Assembly: GCA_955651735.1 (NCBI GenBank)
Contig: CATPAM010000517.1
Coordinates: 1 to 10,221 of the forward strand
Direction: 5' to 3'
DNA: 10,221 nucleotides
Source of the DNA: Candidatus Acidiferrales bacterium
GTDB taxonomy: Bacteria; Acidobacteriota; Terriglobia; Acidiferrales; UBA7541
Below are positions 1 to 7,170 of this stretch, piece after piece. The notes below the pieces were generated by a model. It was given only the letters and a program-made list of their open reading frames with translations. It made no database searches and was not told the DNA's origin. Position 1 is the stretch's first letter, and each line of letters opens with the position of its first letter. The translations under genes and the position numbers were made by a program.

Positions 1-2502
1 GATCCATCGACGCATAGCCGCTGCACGCTAGGCGGGATGATCGGAAACAATTCTTGTGGAGCGCACTCGCTTCTCGGCGGAAAAACCGTCGACAACGTCG
101 AAGAACTTCGCGTTTTGCTCTACGACGGCTCGCAGATGATCGTGGGCGCGACGAGTGAAAGCGAGCTTGAAGGAATTATCGCGCAGGGCGGAAGGCGCGG
201 AGAGATTTACGACGCGCTCCGCAAGATTCGAGACCAGTACGCAGTCTTGATCCGAACCCGCTTCCCGAAAATCCCCAGGCGCGTTTCCGGATATAACCTC
301 GACGACTTGCTGCCCGAGAACGGATTCCACGTGGCACGCGCGCTCGTGGGCACGGAAGGCACCTGCGCAATCGTGCTGGAAGCAAAAGTGAAGCTGATTC
401 ACAGCCCGCAGCAGCGCGTTCTTGTCGGATTAGGATACGAAGACGCGTTTCACGCCGCGGACCACGTTCCGGAAATTCTTGAATTCGGACCGATTGGCCT
501 CGAGGGCTTTGAAAGAACCATCATCGATGGGCTCCGCAGGAAGGGCGCGCCGAATCTCGAGCTGCTGCCTCCAGGTGGCGGATTCTTGCTTGTGGAATTC
601 GGCGCGGATGACGCGCAGGAAGCAAACAACATAGCGCTGCGACTGATGGAGCGCCTGAAAAACCTGAGCCCGCCGCCCAGTATGCGCTTGTATTCGGCCG
701 CGGAAGCCAAAGCTGTGTGGCAGATCCGCGAGGCCGGGCCGCGTGCGGCAGCGTTTGCTCCTGGCGCGCCGGCGGAATGGGAAGGCTGGGACGATTCGGC
801 GGTGGCACCGGAGAAATTAGGCGGCTACTTGCGCGATATTCGCAGGCTGATGAACGAATACCAATATCTGGGAGCCTTCTACGGACATTTCGGCCACGGA
901 TGCGTGCACATGCGCATTACGTTTGATCTCGAAAGCGAAACGGGCATTCGCCACTACGGCGAGTTCATCGAGCGCGCGGCCGACTTGGTGGTTGCGTATG
1001 GAGGCTCGCTTTCTGGCGAGCATGGAGATGGGCAATCGCGAGCGGCGCTGCTTCCGAAAATGTTTGGACCGGAACTGGTGGAGGCATTCGGAAAATTCAA
1101 GCGCGCCTGGGACCCGGAAAACAAGCTTAATCCGCACAAAGTGGTGGATGCATACCTGCCAACAGAAAACTTGCGGCTCGGTGCTGACTATCGCCCATTG
1201 AAACCAGAGACGCACTTCCAGTTTCCCGACGATGACGGCTCGCTGGCGAAAGCCACGCTGCGTTGCATAGGGCTCGGCGCGTGCCGGAAAAATGACGGCG
1301 GCACAATGTGCCCGAGTTACATGGCCACGCAGGAAGAGGAGCACAGCACGCGAGGGCGCGCGCACATGCTCTTTGAGCTGCTACAAGGAGAGGTGCTGCA
1401 AGACGGCTGGAACGACGAGCACGTCAAGAATTCCCTCGATTTGTGCCTCTCGTGCAAGGCCTGTAAATCGGAATGTCCCGCGAACGTCGACGTTGCGACC
1501 TACAAGGCGGAATTTCTCTCGCACTACTACGAAACCAAGCAGCGGCCATTGCGGGCATATGCCTTTGGGATGATCGATCGATGGGCGCGGTGGGCGTCGC
1601 TGGCTCCGGCGGTCGCAAACTTTGTCGGTCACGCCGCAGGATTTCGGCATTTGCTCGGATTGATTTTGGGGCTCGCGCCGCAGCGTCAATTGCCCAGATT
1701 TGCCCGCCTCGCTTTTAGGCGATGGGCACAGCGGGCGCGGCCTGCGCTGTTTGAGAAAGCGTCCGGCTCGAAAAAACAGGAAGTACTGCTGTGGATCGAC
1801 ACATTCAACAATTATTTTCATCCAGAGACAGGCCGCGCCACTCTCGAAGTTCTGGAGCACGCCGGCTTCACCGTGAAATGCCCGCAAGATGTCTTGTGCT
1901 GCGGACGGCCTTTGTATGACTTCGGGATGCTTACTGAGGCTAAGCGATATTTGAAAACAGTCATGGATGCCCTGGGCGCGGAAATTGACGCCGGGTTGCC
2001 GATTGTTGTGCTCGAGCCGAGCTGTGCTTCCGTGTTTCGAGATGAGCTGCGCAACCTGTTTCCGCGTGACGCGCGCGCCAGCCGATTGCGGCAGCAAGTA
2101 TTCCTGCTCAGCGAATTTCTAGTGAAGCGCGCGCCCAGGTACGAACCTCCGAAGCTGTGCGCAAAGATTCTTTTGCACGGGCATTGTCACCACAAAGCAC
2201 TAATGAAGATGAACGATGAGGAATCGCTGTTGCGCCGCATGGGAGTGGAACTGGAGTGTCCGGATGCGGGCTGTTGCGGAATGGCCGGGCCATTCGGATT
2301 TGAGCGCGACAAGTTCGCGATAGCGCAAGCGATCGGTGAACGTGTGTTGCTGCCAGCGGTCCGAAGCGCGACGCCCGAAACCATTGTCGTGGCAGATGGC
2401 TTCAGCTGCCGCGAGCAGATCGGGCAGAGCACGGGCCGGACCGCAAAGCACCTGGCAGATGTACTGCAATCCGCGTTGCAAAGCGAAAGACGGCATGGCT
2501 GA
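1..2502 (+). CDS. FAD-linked oxidase fused to a 4Fe-4S / cysteine-rich domain module (YdiJ-like), 5' end missing
   Basis: The frame is open from base 1, so the start lies upstream; 833 codons are visible, and perhaps 130-150 N-terminal residues are missing (inferred from the usual length of about 950-1000). The first residues (THSRCTLGGMIGNNSCG) are the FAD/PCMH-domain core, so the ATG at base 37 is internal. The FAD-oxidase C-terminal domain follows, with histidines of GHFGHGCVH at 886, 895 and 907 and GEHGDG at 1015-1032; in D-2-hydroxyglutarate dehydrogenases the matching residues bind metal and substrate. The iron-sulfur part has cysteines at 1264, 1282 and 1309 (ending MCPSY) and a second cluster at 1444, 1453, 1462 and 1474 (CLSCKACKSECP). 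Two cysteine-rich domains follow, with CCG at 1897-1905 and CCG at 2272-2280, plus Cys codons at 2023 and 2185. The family oxidises a D-2-hydroxyacid (glycolate, lactate or 2-hydroxyglutarate) and passes electrons through FAD and clusters to a quinone or another acceptor. The substrate cannot be read from the sequence. No partner gene is adjacent; the next gene is convergent. Confidence -1.
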   Translation, partial: DPSTHSRCTLGGMIGNNSCGAHSLLGGKTVDNVEELRVLLYDGSQMIVGATSESELEGIIAQGGRRGEIYDALRKIRDQYAVLIRTRFPKIPRRVSGYNLDDLLPENGFHVARALVGTEGTCAIVLEAKVKLIHSPQQRVLVGLGYEDAFHAADHVPEILEFGPIGLEGFERTIIDGLRRKGAPNLELLPPGGGFLLVEFGADDAQEANNIALRLMERLKNLSPPPSMRLYSAAEAKAVWQIREAGPRAAAFAPGAPAEWEGWDDSAVAPEKLGGYLRDIRRLMNEYQYLGAFYGHFGHGCVHMRITFDLESETGIRHYGEFIERAADLVVAYGGSLSGEHGDGQSRAALLPKMFGPELVEAFGKFKRAWDPENKLNPHKVVDAYLPTENLRLGADYRPLKPETHFQFPDDDGSLAKATLRCIGLGACRKNDGGTMCPSYMATQEEEHSTRGRAHMLFELLQGEVLQDGWNDEHVKNSLDLCLSCKACKSECPANVDVATYKAEFLSHYYETKQRPLRAYAFGMIDRWARWASLAPAVANFVGHAAGFRHLLGLILGLAPQRQLPRFARLAFRRWAQRARPALFEKASGSKKQEVLLWIDTFNNYFHPETGRATLEVLEHAGFTVKCPQDVLCCGRPLYDFGMLTEAKRYLKTVMDALGAEIDAGLPIVVLEPSCASVFRDELRNLFPRDARASRLRQQVFLLSEFLVKRAPRYEPPKLCAKILLHGHCHHKALMKMNDEESLLRRMGVELECPDAGCCGMAGPFGFERDKFAIAQAIGERVLLPAVRSATPETIVVADGFSCREQIGQSTGRTAKHLADVLQSALQSERRHG

Positions 2503-2503
2503 A

Positions 2504-2535
2504 GTGTTCCGGGCCATCCCGATCATTCCGGACAC
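2504..2535 (+). terminator. Weak dyad just after the oxidase stop codon
   Basis: GTGTTCCGG (2504-2512) can pair with CCGGACAC (2528-2535) around a 15-base loop with one bulged base. It starts one base after the oxidase stop, where a terminator would be expected between convergent genes. There is no T-run behind it, so it is at best a weak or factor-assisted stop. Nothing else stands out in 2536-2650. Confidence -1.
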
Positions 2536-2650
2536 AAGCGCGCTCTAAAGCCCACATCGGGTAACTCATTGCCGGTCTTCTGCTTTGGAGACTCAGAAAA
2601 GACAGCGGGGCTCCATGGTGAGTTCGCGACTTTTGCTCTTTACGCCAGGA

Positions 2651-3133
2651 TCAAGAACCGCCGAGAGGCACGGAGACGTGCTCGTGCACGACGATCCACC
2701 CTTTTGCGCGCTTCTCCAGAACCATGGTCCAGCGCGCATTGAGGTGCGAGCTCGCGCCCTCTTTGCTGACGAGCTCAATGGCCAGTGTGAATGTCGCCCA
2801 AGCGAGCGAACCGCGTCGGTGCACGGCGAGATCATCGTTGAGTTTGGTGCCGATACTGCGGTTGGGATCGAACAAATATTTTTGTGCGCCTGCGCTGTAT
2901 TCCTTCCAGTTGTTGTATTTGAGCGGGACGATATCGAAATATGTGAGATCAGCGTCCGCTGCGTAATAACGGGCGACTTTGGAGATGTCCATCGTGCCCC
3001 ACGCGGCAACGATTTTGGGAATGCGTGCTCGCAAAGCCGTTTCTTCGCGGTCGGCGGAAGTCGCGGTCGGCGCAAGAATTACAAGAGCGAGGCCAGCCAA
3101 TAACGCGAGTGCAGCCACTTTGCGAGTGTTCAT
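2651..3133 (-). CDS. Secreted NTF2-like (SnoaL/DUF4440-type) protein
   Basis: A 160-residue protein. I chose the ATG at 3133 because AGGGGAG sits a few bases upstream (about 3142-3148) and because the signal peptide then begins properly: MNTRKVAALA, a hydrophobic stretch to about residue 20, and a likely cleavage after TSA (residue 27). An upstream in-frame ATG at 3178 would add 15 residues with no ribosome site and would bury the signal. The mature part of about 130 residues fits an NTF2-like alpha+beta cone: a helical start (ALRARIPKIVAAW), a YYAADADLTYFD strand region, and the family-like ending WTMVLEKRAKGWIVVHEHVSVPL. Such proteins act as small isomerases, hydrolases or ligand-binding scaffolds; the substrate here is unknown. 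It is probably exported to the periplasm. The broken PilZ gene ends 41 bases upstream on the same strand, so they may once have shared a transcript. The fold is fairly sure, the role unknown. Confidence -1.
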   Translation of the reverse strand: MNTRKVAALALLAGLALVILAPTATSADREETALRARIPKIVAAWGTMDISKVARYYAADADLTYFDIVPLKYNNWKEYSAGAQKYLFDPNRSIGTKLNDDLAVHRRGSLAWATFTLAIELVSKEGASSHLNARWTMVLEKRAKGWIVVHEHVSVPLGGS

Positions 3134-3174
3134 TTTCTTCTCCCCTGTCTGTTGCAAGAACGCCGCAGTCCAAA

Positions 3175-3510
3175 TCATTTCTTAGTGCCGTATTTGGCGA
3201 CGGCTGCGGCGAGGAGCCATTGTTTCAACACGCTGAGGAATTGCGGGCGGGTCTCGCGGAAGGTCACGCCAACGCCGAGATTGGCTTGCGATTAGACAAT
3301 GGTTCCGGCCGATTCAAAGAATTTGCTCTCGCTATAAATCTTGAGCTTGATCTGGGTATCCTTTGGCAGGGGATTGGGCATGTCCAGGTAGCAGCCGTTG
3401 AGACTGAGCTCAGTCACGCGCGTGGAGATACTGGCCTGCGTGGATTGGTCCACCACCTCAGCAGTGGCGATAAAGGGATAACGCGGCGTTCGGCGACGCT
3501 CATCTCCCAC
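3175..3510 (-). pseudogene. PilZ-domain protein interrupted by an in-frame TAA
   Basis: Reading from GTG at 3510 (GGAG nine bases upstream) gives 72 residues that are clearly the start of a PilZ domain, the c-di-GMP-binding beta barrel. The RxxxR motif is in ERRRTPRYPF, and the second motif reads ELSLNGCYLD, with Glu where Asp or Asn is usual in (D/N)xSxxG. The frame stops at TAA (3292-3294) directly after SAGTIV. Reading on in the same frame without a shift gives SQANLGVGVTF, then RETRPQFLSVLKQWLLAAA and VAKYGTKK, ending at TGA (3175-3177). That is a normal PilZ barrel end and C-terminal helix. One codon is therefore wrong; a Tyr codon (TAC or TAT) would fit and is one base from TAA. The whole frame is 111 sense-plus-stop codons before the final TGA, a usual size for a stand-alone PilZ protein. 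Explanations are a real nonsense mutation, a base-calling error or, less likely, readthrough. The short product would lack the last barrel strands. Confidence -1.
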
Positions 3511-3652
3511 TGGGCTTTTCTCCGGAAAGCAGTTGCCGCGATTGTATCGCTAGTGGCAGGAGAGACGGAAACAATTCTGGCGCGCGTGTGCGCACTTTCG
3601 CTCTTTGCCATTGGCCCCAAAGCGTTGTGTATTGGTGTTCGTCGAATTCCGA
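3511..3652 (-). promoter_or_regulatory. Gap between glpF and the PilZ gene; possible promoter
   Basis: No gene is seen. On the minus strand TACAAT (3546 to 3541) resembles a -10 box about 30 bases before the PilZ GTG, but no good -35 lies 16-18 bases further up. Near the glpF stop there is a small dyad (GTCG-GAATT-CGAC) without a T-run. The evidence is weak. Confidence -1.
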
Positions 3653-4381
3653 CTACGATACCGCCAGCAGCCGAAGCAACCAGCCCGCGAGTGCTCCGCC
3701 TGCGAGCGGCCCGATCACCGGTATCGGAGCATAGCTCCAATCCGAGTTGCCTTTGCCGGCGATTGGCAACAGAGCGTGCGCCACGCGCGGGCCCAGGTCG
3801 CGCGCAGGATTAATCGCGTAGCCGGTGGTGCCGCCCAATGAAAGACCGATTCCCCAAACTAGGCTGCCTACCAGGTACGGTCCCAGCGCTCCCGGTCCGC
3901 CGGCCGCGACGGCCTTGGAAAAAATCGCTCCCACAACAAACACCAGCACCGCCGTCCCGATGATTTCGCTGATCAGGTTGGCCACAGCCTTCCGTATCGC
4001 GGGCGCCGTGCAAAAACACGCCAGCTTCGCGGCTGCGTCCGGCGTTTCTCTCCAGTGCGGCAGGTAATGCAGCCAAACCAGCGCGGCGCCGGCCATCGCG
4101 CCAAGAAGTTGCGCCGCAATGTACGGCAGGCACTTCTCGAACGATCCCGCACGCACCGCGAAGCCCAGCGTCACCGCCGGATTCAAGTGCGCGTCGCTGC
4201 TGCCGCAGGCCACCGCGGTGAACACGCCCGCCATCACCGCGAACGCCCATCCTGTCGTGATGACCAACCACCCGCTGCCTTCGCCCTTCGAGCGCTTCAG
4301 CAGCACGCCCGCAACTACTCCATCTCCCAGCAATATCAACATCATGGTGCCTAGGAATTCTCCCAGGAATGGCGATGTCAT
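3653..4381 (-). CDS. glpF: Glycerol facilitator (aquaglyceroporin, MIP family)
   Basis: A 242-residue inner-membrane channel for passive glycerol entry. It has the six-helix, two-half-helix pattern of the MIP family. The two NPA boxes are in AHLNPAVT (residues 67-69) and AINPARDLGPR (191-193). The Asp after NPAR marks the glycerol-conducting branch rather than a strict water channel. In E. coli GlpF the filter is Trp48, Gly191, Phe200 and Arg206. Here Gly179, Tyr188 and Arg194 align with the last three, so Tyr replaces Phe; Trp45 fits the first if two extra residues (in ACGSSDAH) are allowed before the first NPA. The usual SGAH is SDAH here. The ATG at 4381 has GAGAGGA upstream. The gene starts 25 bases after the glpK stop on the same strand, so the two are very likely one operon. 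The length is a little below the roughly 280 residues of E. coli GlpF, as in many compact homologues. Confidence -1.
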   Translation of the reverse strand: MTSPFLGEFLGTMMLILLGDGVVAGVLLKRSKGEGSGWLVITTGWAFAVMAGVFTAVACGSSDAHLNPAVTLGFAVRAGSFEKCLPYIAAQLLGAMAGAALVWLHYLPHWRETPDAAAKLACFCTAPAIRKAVANLISEIIGTAVLVFVVGAIFSKAVAAGGPGALGPYLVGSLVWGIGLSLGGTTGYAINPARDLGPRVAHALLPIAGKGNSDWSYAPIPVIGPLAGGALAGWLLRLLAVS

Positions 4382-4406
4382 CCGTCGATTCCTCTCTTAT
4401 CCATGA

Positions 4407-5909
4407 TCACGAATCTATCCAATCAAACGAGCGCGCCACAGCTTTCTTCCATTGCCGGTACAAACGTTCGCGCCGCCACTCCTCCATTCTTGGCTCCCAC
4501 TTGCGATCCATCGCCCAGTTTGCACGCAACTGCTCCAGCCCCGGAAAGAAATCCACAGCAAGTCCCGCTGCGTATGCGGCGCCCAGCGCCGTTGTTTCCT
4601 GAATCACCGGGCGCACCACTTCGCGGTTCAAAATGTCCGCCTGGAATTGCATTAGCAGTTCGTTTGTTACCATTCCGCCGTCCACGCGCAGCGAAGCTAG
4701 CGAAATATGCGCGTCCGTTTCCATGGCTTCGACCAGTTCCCGCGTTTGAAACGCCGTGGCCTCCAAAACCGCGCGCGCCAGGTGCCCCTTGTTGGCGTAA
4801 CGGGTTAGTCCCGCGATCACTCCTCGGGCGCTCTCTTTCCAATACGGCGCATACAATCCGGAAAACGCCGGCACAAAATAGACGTCGCCGTTGTCTTCCA
4901 CCGTTCGCGCCAGCGTCTCGACGTCCGAACTCTTGGCGATCATTCCGAGGTTGTCTCGCAGCCACTGCACCAGCGCGCCGGTAATGGCCACGCTGCCTTC
5001 CAGCGCGTAGCAAGCGGCGTGCTTGCCAAACTTGTACGCCACGGTAGTCAGCAGTCCGCAGCTCGACGGCACCATGCGTTCGCCCGTGTTCATCAGCAGG
5101 AAGCAACCCGTGCCATATGTGTTCTTGACCTCGCCAGGATGAAAGCATGCTTGCCCGACGAGCGCCGCTTGCTGATCTCCGAGGATTCCTGCGATCGGCA
5201 CCCCCGATATCGCCGGCAATCTTGCCGTGCCATACACTTCGCTGCTGGAACGCACCTCCGGCAGTATCGCGCGAGGAATCTCGAATGCCGCGAGCAGCTC
5301 GTCATCCCAGTCGAGCGTTCGCAAATTCATCAGCTGCGTGCGGCTCGCATTGGTCACGTCGGTAACGTGCTTGCCGTTTCGCGGACCGCCTGTCAAATTC
5401 CATGCCAGGAAGGTGTCGATATTTCCGAACAGCAACTCGCCATCGGCGGCTTTTTCCCTGGCGCCTGAAGCATTCCCCAGAATCCAACGCAGCTTTAGCC
5501 CGCTGAAGTACGTGCTAAGCGGCAAGCCGGTCGTCGCGCGGAAGCGGTCTTGCCCCCCGTTCTTGGCAAAGCGCGCCACTTCGTCACCAACCCGCGTGTC
5601 TTGCCAAACGAGAGCATTCGTCACAGGGCGGCCTGTCTTGCGTTCCCAGACTACGGTCGTCTCGCGCTGGTTGGTAATCCCGATGGCCGCCAAGTCGGTG
5701 GGCTGCAAGCCGCGCTGCTGCAACGCCGCTTCGATGACCTCATGCGTGCACCGCAGAATTTCTTCCGCGTTGTGCTCCACCCAGCCCGGTGCGGGAAAAA
5801 TCTGCTCATGCTCCTTCTGCGCCATGGCCACGACGCGCGCGTCCTTGTCAAATACCATGAAGCGCGTGCTAGTCGTGCCCTGGTCAATCGCCCCGATATA
5901 ACCCTTCAC
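4407..5909 (-). CDS. glpK: Glycerol kinase
   Basis: A 500-residue cytoplasmic FGGY kinase (E. coli GlpK has 502) that converts glycerol and ATP to sn-glycerol 3-phosphate. The phosphate-binding loop DQGTTSTR is at residues 9-16. Glycerol-binding residues line up with E. coli almost number for number: Arg82 and Glu83 in GITNQRET, Tyr134 in the first FGGY signature (YFSGLKLRW), and Asp245-Gln246 in GDQQAAL. The second half carries KNTYGTGCF and the closing signature [17 protein letters not shown]. The start is GTG at 5907-5909 with GGAGAGGA about eight bases upstream. The loop where Gram-positive kinases carry the HPr-phosphorylated His is short (TARLPAIS), so phosphorylation control of that kind is unlikely. 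It is the first gene of a glpK-glpF operon; the order is reversed relative to E. coli glpFK. No glpD, and no glpR-type regulator, is in the window. The call is firm. Confidence -1.
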   Translation of the reverse strand: MKGYIGAIDQGTTSTRFMVFDKDARVVAMAQKEHEQIFPAPGWVEHNAEEILRCTHEVIEAALQQRGLQPTDLAAIGITNQRETTVVWERKTGRPVTNALVWQDTRVGDEVARFAKNGGQDRFRATTGLPLSTYFSGLKLRWILGNASGAREKAADGELLFGNIDTFLAWNLTGGPRNGKHVTDVTNASRTQLMNLRTLDWDDELLAAFEIPRAILPEVRSSSEVYGTARLPAISGVPIAGILGDQQAALVGQACFHPGEVKNTYGTGCFLLMNTGERMVPSSCGLLTTVAYKFGKHAACYALEGSVAITGALVQWLRDNLGMIAKSSDVETLARTVEDNGDVYFVPAFSGLYAPYWKESARGVIAGLTRYANKGHLARAVLEATAFQTRELVEAMETDAHISLASLRVDGGMVTNELLMQFQADILNREVVRPVIQETTALGAAYAAGLAVDFFPGLEQLRANWAMDRKWEPRMEEWRRERLYRQWKKAVARSFDWIDS

Positions 5910-6104
5910 CTAAGCAGTCCTCTCCACGTAGCTCGCTCCAAAAAGTCAGAATGCTGACACTCGCGCGGCATGACCGCCGGCCGCCATGCTGCGGAATACA
6001 AAAGACTTAACTGTACAATCGCGGTCCTTCGACGCCTCGGCGCACCGATGCTATGCGATTTTTTCCGTTTGCGCATCTAATTAAGCGAGAGAAAAGGAGA
6101 TTCC
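5910..6104. promoter_or_regulatory. Divergent control region between glpK and the VWFA-like gene
   Basis: This stretch must hold promoters for both neighbours. Close to glpK is a perfect dyad, GTCAG-AATG-CTGAC (5945-5958); read towards glpK it is a 5-bp hairpin followed by TTTTT, 35 bases before the GTG. Further up is a second dyad, GCGGCATG (5965-5972) with CATGCTGC (5985-5992), pairing over 8 positions with one G-T. Towards the VWFA-like gene TACAAT (6014-6019) could be a -10, but the -35 is poor. A small hairpin, CGCA (6041-6044) with TGCG (6054-6057), precedes six T residues in that gene's likely leader. A strong ribosome site, AAAGGAGA, ends five bases before the ATG at 6105. The exact promoters cannot be fixed by eye. 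Confidence -1.
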
Positions 6105-7034
6105 ATGAAGTTCAACCTTCGACCCAGACCGCCGTTGCTGTTCGCCGCTTTTGCTTTAGCGTTTGCCTCGTTCGCCTCCGCGCCGGCACGCGCCGCGGAC
6201 GCCGTCACCCTCACAGTGACCGCAGTCGCCAAGAAAGGCTCCCCGCCGCCCATCAAGAAGGAAGATGTGCAGGTTTTTGAGGGTAAAGAACGCGTGCAAG
6301 CCACGGACTGGCGCCAAGGCGAAAATCTGTACCTGGCCATTCTGATCGACGATTCGATCGATTACCAGGCCGCCAGCCAGTGGAGCGATCTCAAGGCCTT
6401 CATCGCCGCGCAGCCCCGAAACGCCTTCGTCGCGGTGGCCTACTCCCGCAATGGCGCCGCCATGGTGGCGCAGGATTTCACCCAGGATCACGCGCTCGCC
6501 GCAAAAGCTCTGCGCATTCCGCTCGGCAACTCGGGAGCTTTCTCCAGCCCGTATCTTGCCGTGCAGGACTGGCTCAAGCGTTGGCCCTCTTCCGCCGGCG
6601 ACCATCGCTCCTCGATCATCCTCATTTCGTCAGGAATCGATTATTTCCGCGGCGGTTTTGATCCTATCGATCCCGACCTGGATTCCACCATCGAGCGTGC
6701 ACAAAAAGAAAACGTAAACGTATGGACGGTCTACTATCCGGGCGCTGGCCATGTCAGCAGCGGCTACTTCCGCGTCTTCAACGCGCAAGCGAATCTCAGC
6801 AGACTCTCCGAAGAAACCGGCGCCGAATCCTATTACTTGTCTTTCGACCGGCCGGTCACGCTCAGACCGTATTTCGACGAAATACAGCAACACCTCAACA
6901 ATCAATATCTCTTGACCTTCGCAACCGGCGGTGGCGGGAAAAAAGGCAAGTTCGAGCGCGTGCGTATCACCACTGAAATCCCCAAGGTGGAGTTTCTCAC
7001 CCCGTCGGAAGTTTTCCTTCCGCCGTCACAGTAA
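6105..7034 (+). CDS. Secreted VWFA-related domain protein
   Basis: A 309-residue protein, probably exported. The ATG at 6105 has AAAGGAGA just upstream. Residues 1-30 form a signal peptide: basic start (MKFNLRPRPP), an Ala/Phe-rich core, and ARA before the likely cut at residue 30. Residues 34-70 form a short beta segment (VTLTVTAVAKKG, then KKEDVQVFEGKE), as in the acidobacterial VWFA-related family I recall. Residues 75-250 fit a von Willebrand A fold: LYLAILIDDSIDY, AFVAVAYS, SIILISSGIDYF, VNVWTVYYPG. The metal site DxSxS is altered: residues 82-86 are DDSID, with Asp in place of the second Ser, and the later strand ends ISSGID rather than a TDG-type motif. Metal binding may thus be weak or different. 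The C-terminus (RPYFDEIQQHLNNQYLLTF) is usual for the family. These proteins are thought to mediate protein or ligand contacts outside the cytoplasm; the partner is unknown. It is divergent from glpK and convergent with the LacI-type gene, so it is probably a single-gene unit. Confidence -1.
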   Translation: MKFNLRPRPPLLFAAFALAFASFASAPARAADAVTLTVTAVAKKGSPPPIKKEDVQVFEGKERVQATDWRQGENLYLAILIDDSIDYQAASQWSDLKAFIAAQPRNAFVAVAYSRNGAAMVAQDFTQDHALAAKALRIPLGNSGAFSSPYLAVQDWLKRWPSSAGDHRSSIILISSGIDYFRGGFDPIDPDLDSTIERAQKENVNVWTVYYPGAGHVSSGYFRVFNAQANLSRLSEETGAESYYLSFDRPVTLRPYFDEIQQHLNNQYLLTFATGGGGKKGKFERVRITTEIPKVEFLTPSEVFLPPSQ

Positions 7035-7070
7035 TTCGGTTGCGGGCCGAAAACATACTCGCACGCCGCG

Positions 7071-7117
7071 TGTCATCCTGAGGCTACCCGACGAGGGTGG
7101 CCTCCGGATCTCAACCG
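7071..7117 (+). repeat. Intergenic hairpin repeat, copy A
   Basis: It starts TGTCATCCTGAGG (7071-7083) and ends GGATCTCAACCG (7106-7117). Inside is a strong hairpin: GAGGCTACCC (7080-7089), loop GACGA, GGGTGGCCTC (7095-7104), pairing over 10 positions with one T-G. The ends match copy B at 12 of 13 and 11 of 12 bases. It lies in the 136-base gap between the convergent VWFA-like and LacI-type genes, where the hairpin may also help end transcription from both sides, though no T-run follows. I recall similar elements scattered in acidobacterial genomes; this could not be checked. Confidence -1.
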
Positions 7118-7170
7118 AGCCTCTCTATGGAATGAAAAAGGAAGCACCTGATCACGCGTGAACACCCTCT

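Noticed and set aside
1381..2097. A 238-codon open frame on the minus strand opposite the oxidase
   Set aside because: The plus strand here carries the cluster-binding cysteines of the oxidase; the antisense product has no recognisable domain.
2495..2548. A 17-codon frame starting at an ATG that overlaps the oxidase stop (ATGGCTGA)
   Set aside because: It has no clear ribosome site and is too short to judge; the overlap is probably chance, with no sign of a following gene.
3025..3813. A 262-codon open frame on the plus strand across the NTF2-like, PilZ and glpF genes
   Set aside because: It runs antisense over three recognisable genes and shows no family features or ribosome site.
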